The notes under the pieces were generated by a model, which searched no databases, was not told where the DNA came from, and was given only the letters and a program-made list of their open reading frames with translations. Shown in pieces: positions 53,974-63,047 of a DNA stretch of 64,000 nucleotides. This DNA comes from Gemmatimonadaceae bacterium (GTDB lineage Bacteria > Gemmatimonadota > Gemmatimonadetes > Gemmatimonadales > Gemmatimonadaceae), in the NCBI GenBank assembly GCA_035533755.1, contig DATLTC010000056.1:31446-95445 (forward strand), given 5' to 3'. The stretch's first letter is position 1. Each line of letters opens with the position of its first letter. The position numbers and the translations under genes were made by a program.

Positions 53974-54643
53974 AACGATCGAGGTCCGCGAGCGCGTCAT
54001 GGAGCGCAACGACGGCATCGCGCGCGACATCCGCCAGCGGCTCGACGCGGCTGGCATCGTGGCGCTCAACCTCGTCTCGTCGCCCGGCTCGGGCAAGACG
54101 CTGCTCCTCGAGCGCACCCTCGCGGCGCTCGACGGCGAGTTGCGCATGGCCGTGATCACCGGCGATGTGCAGACGCAGAACGACGCCGAACGGCTGGCGC
54201 GCCACACCAACCGGCTGGTGCAGGCCGTGGTCACCGGCGGCGCCTGCCACCTCGATGCGCGCCAGATCGACAACGGCCTCGAAGCGGTGGATCTCGCCGA
54301 TACCGACGTGCTGTTCATCGAGAACGTCGGCAATCTGGTGTGCCCCGCCTCGTGGGACCTGGGCGAGGACGCCAAGGTGGTGGTGTTCTCCGTCACCGAG
54401 GGCGAGGACAAGCCGCTCAAATACCCCAAGATGTTCCGCGAAGCGAAGTACGCGGTGCTCAACAAGGTGGATCTCCTGCCCTACGTTCCGTTCGACGTCG
54501 ACCACGCGGTGGCCTGCGCGCGCCAGGTGAACCCCGAGTTGCAGTTCTTCTTCACCTCGGCCACCACCGGCGCCGGGCTCGACCAGTGGTTCGACTTCAT
54601 CCGGTCGCTGGTCGCTCGACGAACCGCGGGAAGCGCGGCGTAG
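53963..54643 (+). CDS. hypB: Hydrogenase nickel-insertion GTPase HypB
   Basis: A 226-residue SIMIBI GTPase. P-loop SSPGSGKT, the metal-site GGACHLDA, ENVGNLVCPASWDLGED and NKVDLLPY are all present. No His-rich or N-terminal Cys-rich nickel store is seen. It works with HypA to load nickel into the large subunit. Confidence 0.95.
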   Translation: MAIRTIEVRERVMERNDGIARDIRQRLDAAGIVALNLVSSPGSGKTLLLERTLAALDGELRMAVITGDVQTQNDAERLARHTNRLVQAVVTGGACHLDARQIDNGLEAVDLADTDVLFIENVGNLVCPASWDLGEDAKVVVFSVTEGEDKPLKYPKMFREAKYAVLNKVDLLPYVPFDVDHAVACARQVNPELQFFFTSATTGAGLDQWFDFIRSLVARRTAGSAA

Positions 54644-54659
54644 TCGGCCGCGCTGACGC

Positions 54660-57023
54660 ATGATGACGACGGAGGCGGATCCGGCGGCGGACGCCGGCGC
54701 GAGCGGTGACGCGGCGGGGCTCCGCCTGCGCATCGCCGGCGTGGTGCAGGGCGTTGGCTTCCGTCCCTTCGTGCACCGGTTGGCCGTGCGGCACGGCCTG
54801 CGGGGGTGGGTGCGCAACACGACCGGCAACGTGGAGATCGCCGTCGCCGGCGACCCGGCGGAACTCGACCGCTTCGTGCGGGCGCTCTCGGCCGAAGCCC
54901 CGCCGCTATCGCGCATCGACACGATCGACGCCGGGCCCCTGGACGCCGACGACCTCGGCGCGTTCCGGATCGTCGAGAGCGAGCGCGGGGGCACGCGGGG
55001 GCAGTGGGTGTCGCCCGACGTGGCCACGTGCGCCGAGTGCGAAGCCGAGCTGTTCGACCCGCACAATCGCCGGCATCGGTACCCGTTCATCACCTGCACC
55101 AACTGCGGCCCGCGGTACACGGTGATCGTCGAGATGCCGTACGACCGCGAACGCACGAGCATGCGGCCGTTCGTCCAGTGTCCGGCGTGCCGTCGCGAAT
55201 ACGCGAGCATCGGCAACCGGCGCTACCACTCGGAGACCAACAGCTGCGCCCAGTGCGGCCCGCGGCTGGCGTTCCTCGACACGCACGGGGTGGAGGTCAC
55301 CGAGTGCGGGCCGCTCGAGGCCGCGGCCGCGGTGCTCCGCGGGGGCGGCGTCGTGGCTGTGCGGGGCGTGGGCGGTTTTCACCTGGCGGCCGACGCGACC
55401 CACGAAGCGGTGGTCACCCGGCTCCGCCAGGCCAAGCGCCGCGACGGCAAGCCGCTGGCCGTCATGGTGCCGTCGCTCGACGCCGCGCGGCGGCTGGCCA
55501 TGGTCTCCGCCGCCGAGGCGGACTGGCTCGCGCGGCCGAGCCGTCCGATCGTCGTGCTCGAGCGGCGAGCGGGCGCGGAGCTCGCGCCGTCGGTATGCGG
55601 CGACCTGTCCACCGTCGGCGTCCTGCTGGCCTACACCCCGCTGCACCTGCTGCTGCTCGAGGCGGTGGGGCGTCCGCTGGTGATGACGAGCGGCAATCAC
55701 AGCGGCCAGCCGCTGGCGGCGTCGGTGCACGAGGCGTTGCGCGACCTGCGCGACGTGGCCGACGCGTACCTCACGCACGACCGCGAGATCGTGGCCCGGA
55801 TGGACGACTCGGTCATGCGCGTGGCCGGCCCCGGCGACGCGGACGGTCTCCACGGCGGGGCGGTGCCGGTGCTCATGCGGCGCGCGCGCGGGTTCGCGCC
55901 GCTGCCGGTGGCGCTCCCGATCGAGACGCCGGAGGCGCTGGTGGCCGTGGGGCCGCACCTCAAGAACACGTTCGTGGTCGCGCAGGGACGCGATGCGTAT
56001 CTGAGCCCGCACATCGGCGATCTGGAGACGCTGGAGACGACGGACCACTGGCATGCGACCTACGCCTCGTTCCGTCGGCTATTCGGCGTGGAGCCGAGCG
56101 TCGCCGTGCGCGACCTGCATCCGCAGTACATGTCCACGCGCATCGCCGGCGAGTTGGGGCTGGCGCGCATCGAGACGGTGCAGCACCATCACGCGCACAT
56201 CGCTGCCGTGGCCGGCGAGCACGGCGTCACCGAGCGGGTGGTGGGCGTGGCATTCGACGGCACCGGCTACGGCGATGACGGGCACACCTGGGGCGCCGAG
56301 ATCCTGGTGGCCGATCTTGCCGGGTACCGGCGGGTGGCCCAGCTGCGCTACGCGCCGCTGCCGGGCGGCGATCTGGCCGCGCGCTCGCCGTGGCGCGTGG
56401 CGCTCGGGTATCTGTCGTTGGATCCCGACGGGGGCCCGGCGTACGCGCGCGCCTTCGACGGCGCCCCGCCCCGCGCGCTGGATCTGGCGCGGCGCCAGTT
56501 GGAGCAGGGACTGAACGCGCCGCTGGCGTCGTCGATGGGCCGCCTGTTCGATGCCGCCGCGGCGGTGCTGGGCGTGTGCCGCGAGTCGCGCTTCGAGGGC
56601 GAGGCGGCGATGCGACTGGAGTCCGCCGCCGGGCGCGAGGTGGGGGATGTGCTCCCGTTCGACGCCACGGTCTCGGCGGACGGATACCACATGCTCGAGC
56701 CCGGGCCGCTGCTGGCCGCGCTGGGGCTGGGGTTGGCGCGGGGCGAGCGGGTGACGCGGCTGGCGGCGTCGTTTCACGAGAGCGTGGCCGAGGGAACGGC
56801 GCGAGTGGTGGAGAGCGTCGCCAGTCGTGAGGGGCTCGCGACGGTGGCGCTGGGCGGGGGCGTGTTCCAGAATGCCCGGCTGCTCACCACGCTGCGGGGC
56901 CGTCTGGAACGCCGGGGGCTGCGGGTGCTCACCGCGCTGGCGTTGCCCCCCAACGACGGCGCGGTGAGCTACGGCCAGGCCGTGGTTGCCGCAGCGCGGT
57001 TGGGGGGCGGGGGGAACCACTAG
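54660..57023 (+). CDS. hypF: Carbamoyltransferase HypF
   Basis: A 787-residue enzyme that makes carbamoyl-adenylate and passes the carbamoyl group to HypE. An acylphosphatase domain (VVQGVGFRPFVHRLA), two zinc-finger units (CAECEAEL...CTNCGPRYT; CPACRREY...CAQCGPRL), a YrdC-like domain (KRRDGKPLAVMV) and a Kae1-like domain (HHHAHIAAVAGEHG; VALGGGVFQNARLL) appear in order. Complete. It completes the hyp set split between here and the hypCDE operon. Confidence 0.95.
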   Translation: MMTTEADPAADAGASGDAAGLRLRIAGVVQGVGFRPFVHRLAVRHGLRGWVRNTTGNVEIAVAGDPAELDRFVRALSAEAPPLSRIDTIDAGPLDADDLGAFRIVESERGGTRGQWVSPDVATCAECEAELFDPHNRRHRYPFITCTNCGPRYTVIVEMPYDRERTSMRPFVQCPACRREYASIGNRRYHSETNSCAQCGPRLAFLDTHGVEVTECGPLEAAAAVLRGGGVVAVRGVGGFHLAADATHEAVVTRLRQAKRRDGKPLAVMVPSLDAARRLAMVSAAEADWLARPSRPIVVLERRAGAELAPSVCGDLSTVGVLLAYTPLHLLLLEAVGRPLVMTSGNHSGQPLAASVHEALRDLRDVADAYLTHDREIVARMDDSVMRVAGPGDADGLHGGAVPVLMRRARGFAPLPVALPIETPEALVAVGPHLKNTFVVAQGRDAYLSPHIGDLETLETTDHWHATYASFRRLFGVEPSVAVRDLHPQYMSTRIAGELGLARIETVQHHHAHIAAVAGEHGVTERVVGVAFDGTGYGDDGHTWGAEILVADLAGYRRVAQLRYAPLPGGDLAARSPWRVALGYLSLDPDGGPAYARAFDGAPPRALDLARRQLEQGLNAPLASSMGRLFDAAAAVLGVCRESRFEGEAAMRLESAAGREVGDVLPFDATVSADGYHMLEPGPLLAALGLGLARGERVTRLAASFHESVAEGTARVVESVASREGLATVALGGGVFQNARLLTTLRGRLERRGLRVLTALALPPNDGAVSYGQAVVAAARLGGGGNH

Positions 57024-57139
57024 GCGGCCGGACCAATCCGCGTATCTTGATGGTAGAGCAGGGCAGGAGCGGTGCTGCGTGGCCCGCCGCGCAGCTCCTC
57101 GAGTGGGCCCCACTGGCGGCCGAGGCGCGAGACCGAACG

Positions 57140-57586
57140 ATGACCGTTCCACACCTGCGGGTTCGCGGCACGCTCGTCGCGGTGGCCGCGATCGGCCTTC
57201 TGGGGGCCGGCTGCTTCCGGAAGCCCAAGCACCCCGAGCCCGCGCCGGCGCCCGTGGTGCTGGAGGTGCACAATCGCGGCTTCTTCGACGTCGAGATCTA
57301 CAATCTGATGCCGGGCGGCACGACGGGGTCCCGCCTGATGGGCGTGACCGGGTTCTCGACGGGCCAGGTGGTGATTCGCTACATGCAGCTCCAGCCGGGC
57401 GGCGTCCTGGCGGTGCGGGTGCATGCGATCGGGGTGCCGGCCTCGTGGACGAGCCCGGGGCTGTCGCTGTCGCCGGGCGACCATGCGGAGTTGGACATCT
57501 ATTCGGACGCCAACGGGAACATGAATCGGAGCACGCTCTATCCGCTGCCCGGCGCGGACGGGGGCGGGACGGGCGGGACGCGGTAG
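57140..57586 (+). CDS. Hypothetical lipoprotein
   Basis: A 148-residue protein with a lipoprotein signal ending LLGAGCF. After a Pro-rich spacer the domain reads VVLEVHNRGFFDVEIYNL and is probably a small beta-sandwich. I did not recognise the family. It follows hypF after 116 bp, the gap including an unremarkable leader. Confidence 0.65.
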   Translation: MTVPHLRVRGTLVAVAAIGLLGAGCFRKPKHPEPAPAPVVLEVHNRGFFDVEIYNLMPGGTTGSRLMGVTGFSTGQVVIRYMQLQPGGVLAVRVHAIGVPASWTSPGLSLSPGDHAELDIYSDANGNMNRSTLYPLPGADGGGTGGTR

Positions 57587-57628
57587 GGCCGGCGGGGGGT
57601 CTTCCGCGGCCGTCGGTGGGTCGCTAGA

Positions 57629-57660
57629 ATGAGTATATAGCTAGATGGCTATATACTCAT
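57629..57660. promoter_or_regulatory. 13-bp AT-rich palindrome (operator candidate)
   Basis: ATGAGTATATAGC and GCTATATACTCAT form perfect 13-bp arms around TAGATG, 17 bp before the OsmC-like start codon. It stands out in this GC-rich sequence and includes TATACT, a possible -10 box. It looks like the site of a dimeric repressor (MarR, PadR or TetR type). No regulator gene is adjacent. Confidence 0.75.
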
Positions 57661-57676
57661 ATCAGGAGCGATTATC

Positions 57677-58105
57677 GTGGCCAGACAGAACGGGCGTGGT
57701 CCGATGGTGATCACGCATGAGGGCGGCCTCAAGTTCGCCGCCCAGATCAGGTCCCATCGGCTGATCGTCGATCAGCCCGCGGGCGTGGGCGCCGATGCCG
57801 GTCCGATGCCCCTCGAACTGCTCGGCGCCTCGCTCGGCACGTGCGTGGCGCTCTACGTCCAGCAGTTCTGCGAGGCCCGGGGGCTGCCCTACGAGGGCAT
57901 GCGCGTGGAACTCGACCAGGTGGGCGCGCAGAATCCCGGACGCATTGCCCAGTACACGGTGCGGGTGCTCCTCCCGGCGGCGCTGCCGCCGCAGTACGCG
58001 GAGATGTTGGAGCGCGTGGCGCGCAGCTGTCCCGCCCACAACACGCTCGTGCATGGCACGGACGTCGTGGTCGAGATCCAGGCGCCGGCCGCCGCCGTGG
58101 CGTAA
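57677..58105 (+). CDS. OsmC/Ohr-family protein
   Basis: A 142-residue protein with GTG start behind CAGGAG. The two redox cysteines of the OsmC fold are present (GASLGTCVA and ARSCPAHNTL). The family detoxifies organic hydroperoxides; the sub-type is not clear. Its palindromic promoter suggests induction by a stress or ligand. Confidence 0.87.
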   Translation: MARQNGRGPMVITHEGGLKFAAQIRSHRLIVDQPAGVGADAGPMPLELLGASLGTCVALYVQQFCEARGLPYEGMRVELDQVGAQNPGRIAQYTVRVLLPAALPPQYAEMLERVARSCPAHNTLVHGTDVVVEIQAPAAAVA

Positions 58106-58271
58106 CCCTGGCGCAAAGTTCCGGTCAATGCCCGACATCGGCGTGCTGCATCCGCCGACAGTCCGTGGCGTCCGGCGCCCGTACCTTCCTCGAAGCACAT
58201 CGCATGGGCGTCGGAGCGGCCGCCTCCGGATTGCCGTCGGCGCACATCGCGGCTCACACTGCGGGGGACGT

Positions 58272-58748
58272 ATGGCGAATCGGAAATCGTTGGTCCTGGG
58301 CCTGGCGACGGCGCTGCTGATGGCAGGCACGGCCGGCGCCCAGAGGGGCGGGCAGCAACAGCAGCAGCAACAGCAGCGCCTCCAGGAACATCAGATGACG
58401 CAGATGCAGGACATGGTGCAGCGCATGACGCAGATGCAGGAGCGCGCGCATCAGATGGCGCAGAACATGCAGCAGAACATGCAGCAGCAGCGGACGCAGC
58501 AGACCGACCAGCAACGGCTCATGCTGCAGACCTGCCAGGCCGCCGATCAGGCATCGCAACAGCTGCGCACGCTCGCCGAGCGGGCGCGCGACATGCAGCG
58601 GGACCAGAACATGGCCAGCAACGTCGATCAGCAGCGCGACATGGACCAGCTCCGGATCCACCTCCACACCATGGCCGATCAGATGGACGCCACGCTGAAG
58701 ACCATGGAACAGATGCAGAAACGTATGGGCGCGCCGCCGGCTCCGTAA
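58272..58748 (+). CDS. Met/Gln-rich periplasmic coiled-coil protein
   Basis: A 158-residue secreted protein: signal peptide (to about residue 24, ...AGTAGAQ), then a helical region made mainly of Gln, Met, Arg and Asp with repeating units such as MTQMQDMVQRMTQMQERAHQ. No known family was recognised. High Met and His content could bind copper or another soft metal, as in CopK or Met-rich periplasmic proteins; alternatively it is simply a structural coiled coil. Confidence 0.7.
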   Translation: MANRKSLVLGLATALLMAGTAGAQRGGQQQQQQQQRLQEHQMTQMQDMVQRMTQMQERAHQMAQNMQQNMQQQRTQQTDQQRLMLQTCQAADQASQQLRTLAERARDMQRDQNMASNVDQQRDMDQLRIHLHTMADQMDATLKTMEQMQKRMGAPPAP

Positions 58749-59143
58749 TTCCGCCGGAAGCCGAGCGCTCCGCTCGGCACGCATCGCACGGTGCGTCCAT
58801 GGGCCGTCGTGGGCAGCATGCCCACGGCGGCCCTCGCGCGTGTAGCGCGTCGATCGGGCGTCGACCGCAAGTGGCAACCTCCCCGACATTTTCCGGTCGC
58901 GAGAGGACGCCAACGTACGCGTCGCCACGACAGGATTGATGTGGCATACCCGACTTAAGGAAACGCAAAGACGCCGTACCCTTCCTCGTACATCGCCGGG
59001 AACCCGTTGCTCCGGAGAGGGCAACGATGCGCCGCGAGCATGATCTGCCGCGCCAACACCGGAGAAACGAGTGGATGCCCGCCGGCACGGGCCGCGGGCC
59101 TCCACGCCAAGAGACGGCGGAGCCGCCGAGGATGGAGGCATTT
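58749..59143 (+). promoter_or_regulatory. Structured leader region before the BIG2 lipoprotein gene
   Basis: A 395-bp gap without a convincing ORF. It holds GCCGAGCG/CGCTCGGC (58760-58778, a probable terminator of the preceding gene), a 14-bp hairpin GGGCCGTCGTGGGC/GCCCACGGCGGCCC (58801-58833, one G-U) and, at 58943-59006, GGCATACC ... GGAAACGCAAAG ... GCCGGGAACCCG, reminiscent of the c-di-GMP-I (GEMM) riboswitch core. CGTTGC/GCAACG (59005-59010 and 59021-59026) forms another stem. The riboswitch reading is tentative: the tetraloop-type hairpin is missing. Confidence 0.35.
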
Positions 59144-62100
59144 ATGAATGCGATGCGGACGTTGCGAACGGCGGGGCTGATAGCCCTCGCCATGGGGGCC
59201 GCGCTGATCGGCAGTTGCAGCGACAGCCCCGCGGGTCCCGACAAGGCGGTGATCGTGGCGAAGGTGTCACTCGCCCGGAGCGTGGACAGCCTTCTCGTGG
59301 AAGACTCGCTCCCCCTCGCGGTGACGATCGAGAACGCGAGCGGCGTTCCGCTGGCGCGTAATGCGACATGGACGTCGAGCAATCCCACGTTGGCCACGGT
59401 CAGTGCGCAGGGCGTGGTCAGGGCGCTCGACGGCGGCGTGGTCACGATCACCGCCACGGTGGACGGAGTCCAGGCCACCACGCAGCTCTATCTATTGGAA
59501 CGCGTGACCCAGGTGGCGATGAACCTGAACCAGACGCGCGACACGCTGCGCATCCGCGATACCCTGTGGCTGCAGGTGCAGCTGCGGGATCCGCACGGCG
59601 CGGCGTTGCAGCGTCAGGTCACGTGGCGGAGCAGCGATTCCACCGTCGTCCGCGTGGGCGTGAAGGATGCCGGGCCGCCGGCGCTCTCCCGCGGCGCGGC
59701 CATCGCGTCGGGCGGCCCGCAGCGGAACACCGCGGTGGGCGGATCGCAGGGCTACGTCCTCGCCATGGGGCCGGGCACGGCCGTCGTGACGGTGACCGCG
59801 GAAGGGAAGACCGATAGCCTCACCCTGATGGTGGGTGAACCGGTGGCCACGGTGGAACTCTCGCCCGCCAGCGCCGCGATCGGGCTCGGCGCCCGGCTGC
59901 GCCTGCAGGCGCGGCTCCGCGATCGCAATCAGGTGGAGATCCAGAGCCAGATCGCCTGGACGTCCAGCGATTCGACTGTCGCGACCGTCGATTCCACCGG
60001 TCTCGTGACCGGCATGCATCTGGGCAACGCCACGATCACGGCGACCAGCGAGGGCAAGAGCGCATCGGCGATGATCGCCGTTGTGGCGCCGGCCGCCGGA
60101 TTCACGGTCCAGCCGGCGACGGTGGTGCTCATGGCCGGCCGCACGTTGCAGTTGGCGTGGACGGTGACCGACCTCTCCGGCGCGCCGGTGACTCGCGTGC
60201 CGATGTGGGAGAGCAGCGCGCCCGAGATCGTGTCGGTCGACGCGAACGGATTGGTGACCACGCACGTCGTGGGCACGGCGCAGATCACGGGAACGGTTGA
60301 CGGCCTCACGGCCGTGGTTCCGGTGAACGTGGTGCCGGCGGCCGCTTCGATGACCATCCAACCGGCGTCGGTGACGCTGGCGATGGGCGAGAGCGTGGAT
60401 TTCACGGTGACGATGGCGAACGCCGACGGGACGCCGATCGTCGACCGCACCGTGGTGTGGACGACCAGTGAGTCGTTCCGCGTGTTGGTGGACACCAAGG
60501 GCCACGCGGTGGCCCGGAACGGCGGCCCGGCGACGGTGACCGCCACGGCGGGCGATCTCTCGGCCACGGCCACGATCAACGTCACGGTCCCGGTGGTCAG
60601 CGTGAGCGTCGCGCCGACCGCCGATTCGCTGCTCATCGGCGATACGGTCCGTCTGGTGGGAACGGCGCATGACGCACGCGGCGGCCCGCTGCCCGGCATC
60701 TCGATGTCGTGGATGAGCGCGCAGCCGAGCATCGCGACGGTGGACGGAACGGGGCTCGTCACGGCGGTGGCCGAAGGCTCGGCCTCGATCCGCGTCACCC
60801 ATGGGGAACTCCTCGCCGCGGCATCCATCGCCGTGTTCCGGCATCCGTCCTCGGTGGTGATCAGTCCGCCGCAGGCGCAGGTGCGGATGGGCGATCACAT
60901 CACGGTGAAGGGCACGCCGAAGGACGAGAGTGGCAACTCGCTGGGAGGCAAGGTCACGTATACCACGAGTGACGCGTCGATCGCGACGGTCAGCACGTCG
61001 GGCGTGGTTACCGGTGTGGCCGAGGGGACGGTGACGATCACGGCGTCCAGCGGCGGCAAGAGCGCGTCGGCCCAGATCACGGTGTCGGGACCGCGGCCGT
61101 CGCCGGAGACGGCGTTCGGCAACAACCTCTCGGTGCCGGTGGTGTTCTCCGAGGGCATCGGGATCACCGGTCTCCCGGTGACCGTCGCCGGCGCCCCGAA
61201 CTATGCCAACACCGGGCTGCGCCCGGGCGTCACCGAGAATCTGGTGGTCAATGGATTGCCGTACTTCTACGCCGGCAATGTGAGTGACTGCACGTGGCCG
61301 GACGGCACGAAAGCCTACTGCCAGAAGGGGCTCAACGCCTGGCAGGCGCAGTGGCTCGACGGATCCGCCGCGCTGCAGCACGCGTCCGCGACGTGGGGCG
61401 ACAACATCATCAGCCAGTCCCTCCAGACGTCGGCGCCCGTGCGCGTCGAGGTGTCGCTGAACGATCTCACGAGCGGCACGCTCTCCGGATTCAACATGCA
61501 GGTGGTGTCGGGCACCGGCAGCACGGAATCGCAGGGCACGAATGGCGTGACGGCCGCGATGACTCCGACGATCTACTCCGTGATGCCGCACCTGATCGTG
61601 TCGAAGCTGGACACGTCGGGCGGCAATGCGGTTGGCAGTCCGCTGGTCGACAAGCGAGTGATCGACGCGCTGGGGGCCGAGGAAGGCCCAGGCAATTTCG
61701 CGGCCGAAGTGAACGTTGGTGGGAAGATCGTGTACGGCTACAACCTGCGGGTGAGCGAGGCCGGTTGGTACCGGGTGGCGTTCGTGCTCGAGGGTTCGGC
61801 CACCAACGGCGTCATCAACGCGACCCGCAACGTGACCATCGACGCGCTCACCAACTCGGCGACCGAAGAGGAGTCGGGTGGATCCGGTGGGTCCGGCAGT
61901 GGCTCGGGGGGTTCGAGCACGGGGACCAAGCCGGCTCCGCACCTGGCGGGCGATGGATCGTCCACGTGGATCGATATCTATATCGGCGCGGGCTCCGGAA
62001 GCGGTGAGGGTGGCGGTGGCAGCGGCGGTGGAGACACCGGCGCCGGCAACAACCTGTCGGTCCCGATCACATTCGCCGAAGGTCTCGGACTTGGTGGTCT

Positions 62101-62962
62101 GCCGGTGACCGTCGACGGCGCGGCCAACTACGTCAACACGGGCCTGCGCCCCACGGGCGGCACGGAGCCGGTCGTGGGTTCGCTGCCCTACTTCCCGACC
62201 AGCTACAACGTGTCCAACTGCTCGCTGGGCGGCACGCAGTACTTCTGCCAGGGCGGGGCTCCCGTCTGGCAAGCGCAGTGGTTCGATGCGTCAGGACAGG
62301 CGTCGCGCGACGCGCAAGTGGCGTGGGGCGACAACCTGTTGACCAACCACTTCAACACGCACGCCAACGTGCACGTCGAAGTGTCGCTCACCGACCTGAC
62401 CACGCCGGCCATGCAGGGCTTCAACATGACGGTGATTTCTGGCACGGGCTCCACCGAGCTGAAGGGCACCGACGGCACCACGGGCACGTTCTCGCCGATG
62501 GTGTACACGCGCGGCGCCAGGCTCAAGGTGGAGTTGCTGGACAGCGCGACCCACGAGCCCAGATACACGCTGTTCGACAAGGGCCTCTGGGAGCTCGTCG
62601 ACGGATCGGGACAGTTCTCGACCGAGGTCTCGATGGGAGGGACGCTGGTGTATTCGTACAACCTGCTCATGGAACAGATCACGGTTCCAACAGAAGTGGG
62701 GCACAAGTACGGGTGGTATCGCTTCACCTTCTCCATCGACGGGTCGGCACCGGTCACTCCGAACGTGCGCATGACACTGCTCGCAGGCGGAGGCGAATCA
62801 GGGACCACCGAGGAAGGGGGCGGAACGGGCGGCAGCGGATCGGGTGGCAGCGGATCCGGCGGCATTCCCTCGAAGAACGTTCCCACGCTGAACGTCGGAG
62901 CCCAGTCGACGTCGATCGACATCTGGGTCGACAAGGGCAGCGGCAGCGGTAGTCACCTGTAG
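59144..62962 (+). CDS. BIG2-repeat lipoprotein with duplicated C-terminal module
   Basis: A 1272-residue surface lipoprotein (signal ending LIGSCS). Residues about 35-645 hold seven Ig-like group-2 repeats, seen from recurring TVDxxGLVTxxxxGxxxIT. Then come two copies of a module of about 300 residues, at about 657-950 and 966-1265, each starting GNNLSVPV/I-x-F and containing NTGLRP, LPYF, WQAQW, WGDN, VEVSLxDLT and SGTGSTE. Gly/Ser linkers follow each. The module is not a domain I know. The ATG follows GGAGG. Probably an adhesin or matrix protein. Confidence 0.82.
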   Translation: MNAMRTLRTAGLIALAMGAALIGSCSDSPAGPDKAVIVAKVSLARSVDSLLVEDSLPLAVTIENASGVPLARNATWTSSNPTLATVSAQGVVRALDGGVVTITATVDGVQATTQLYLLERVTQVAMNLNQTRDTLRIRDTLWLQVQLRDPHGAALQRQVTWRSSDSTVVRVGVKDAGPPALSRGAAIASGGPQRNTAVGGSQGYVLAMGPGTAVVTVTAEGKTDSLTLMVGEPVATVELSPASAAIGLGARLRLQARLRDRNQVEIQSQIAWTSSDSTVATVDSTGLVTGMHLGNATITATSEGKSASAMIAVVAPAAGFTVQPATVVLMAGRTLQLAWTVTDLSGAPVTRVPMWESSAPEIVSVDANGLVTTHVVGTAQITGTVDGLTAVVPVNVVPAAASMTIQPASVTLAMGESVDFTVTMANADGTPIVDRTVVWTTSESFRVLVDTKGHAVARNGGPATVTATAGDLSATATINVTVPVVSVSVAPTADSLLIGDTVRLVGTAHDARGGPLPGISMSWMSAQPSIATVDGTGLVTAVAEGSASIRVTHGELLAAASIAVFRHPSSVVISPPQAQVRMGDHITVKGTPKDESGNSLGGKVTYTTSDASIATVSTSGVVTGVAEGTVTITASSGGKSASAQITVSGPRPSPETAFGNNLSVPVVFSEGIGITGLPVTVAGAPNYANTGLRPGVTENLVVNGLPYFYAGNVSDCTWPDGTKAYCQKGLNAWQAQWLDGSAALQHASATWGDNIISQSLQTSAPVRVEVSLNDLTSGTLSGFNMQVVSGTGSTESQGTNGVTAAMTPTIYSVMPHLIVSKLDTSGGNAVGSPLVDKRVIDALGAEEGPGNFAAEVNVGGKIVYGYNLRVSEAGWYRVAFVLEGSATNGVINATRNVTIDALTNSATEEESGGSGGSGSGSGGSSTGTKPAPHLAGDGSSTWIDIYIGAGSGSGEGGGGSGGGDTGAGNNLSVPITFAEGLGLGGLPVTVDGAANYVNTGLRPTGGTEPVVGSLPYFPTSYNVSNCSLGGTQYFCQGGAPVWQAQWFDASGQASRDAQVAWGDNLLTNHFNTHANVHVEVSLTDLTTPAMQGFNMTVISGTGSTELKGTDGTTGTFSPMVYTRGARLKVELLDSATHEPRYTLFDKGLWELVDGSGQFSTEVSMGGTLVYSYNLLMEQITVPTEVGHKYGWYRFTFSIDGSAPVTPNVRMTLLAGGGESGTTEEGGGTGGSGSGGSGSGGIPSKNVPTLNVGAQSTSIDIWVDKGSGSGSHL

Positions 62963-62976
62963 TCCGGCCCGAAGGG

Positions 62977-63010
62977 CGCCGGGGGGTTCGCCCCCCGGCG
63001 TTCTTCTCTC
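62977..63010 (+). terminator. Rho-independent terminator
   Basis: CGCCGGGGGG and CCCCCCGGCG form a perfect 10-bp stem around a TTCG tetraloop, followed by TTCTTCTCTC. It lies 15 bp after the BIG2 gene stop and is the clearest terminator in the window. Confidence 0.88.
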
Positions 63011-63047
63011 TGGCGGCGGTCCGTCGCCGGATCTCCATGGAGGGATA

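Noticed and set aside
59492..62272. 926-codon open frame on the minus strand
   Set aside because: It is opposite the BIG2 lipoprotein gene, is rich in Arg, His and Gly, and shows no domain. Long antisense frames are expected in GC-rich DNA.
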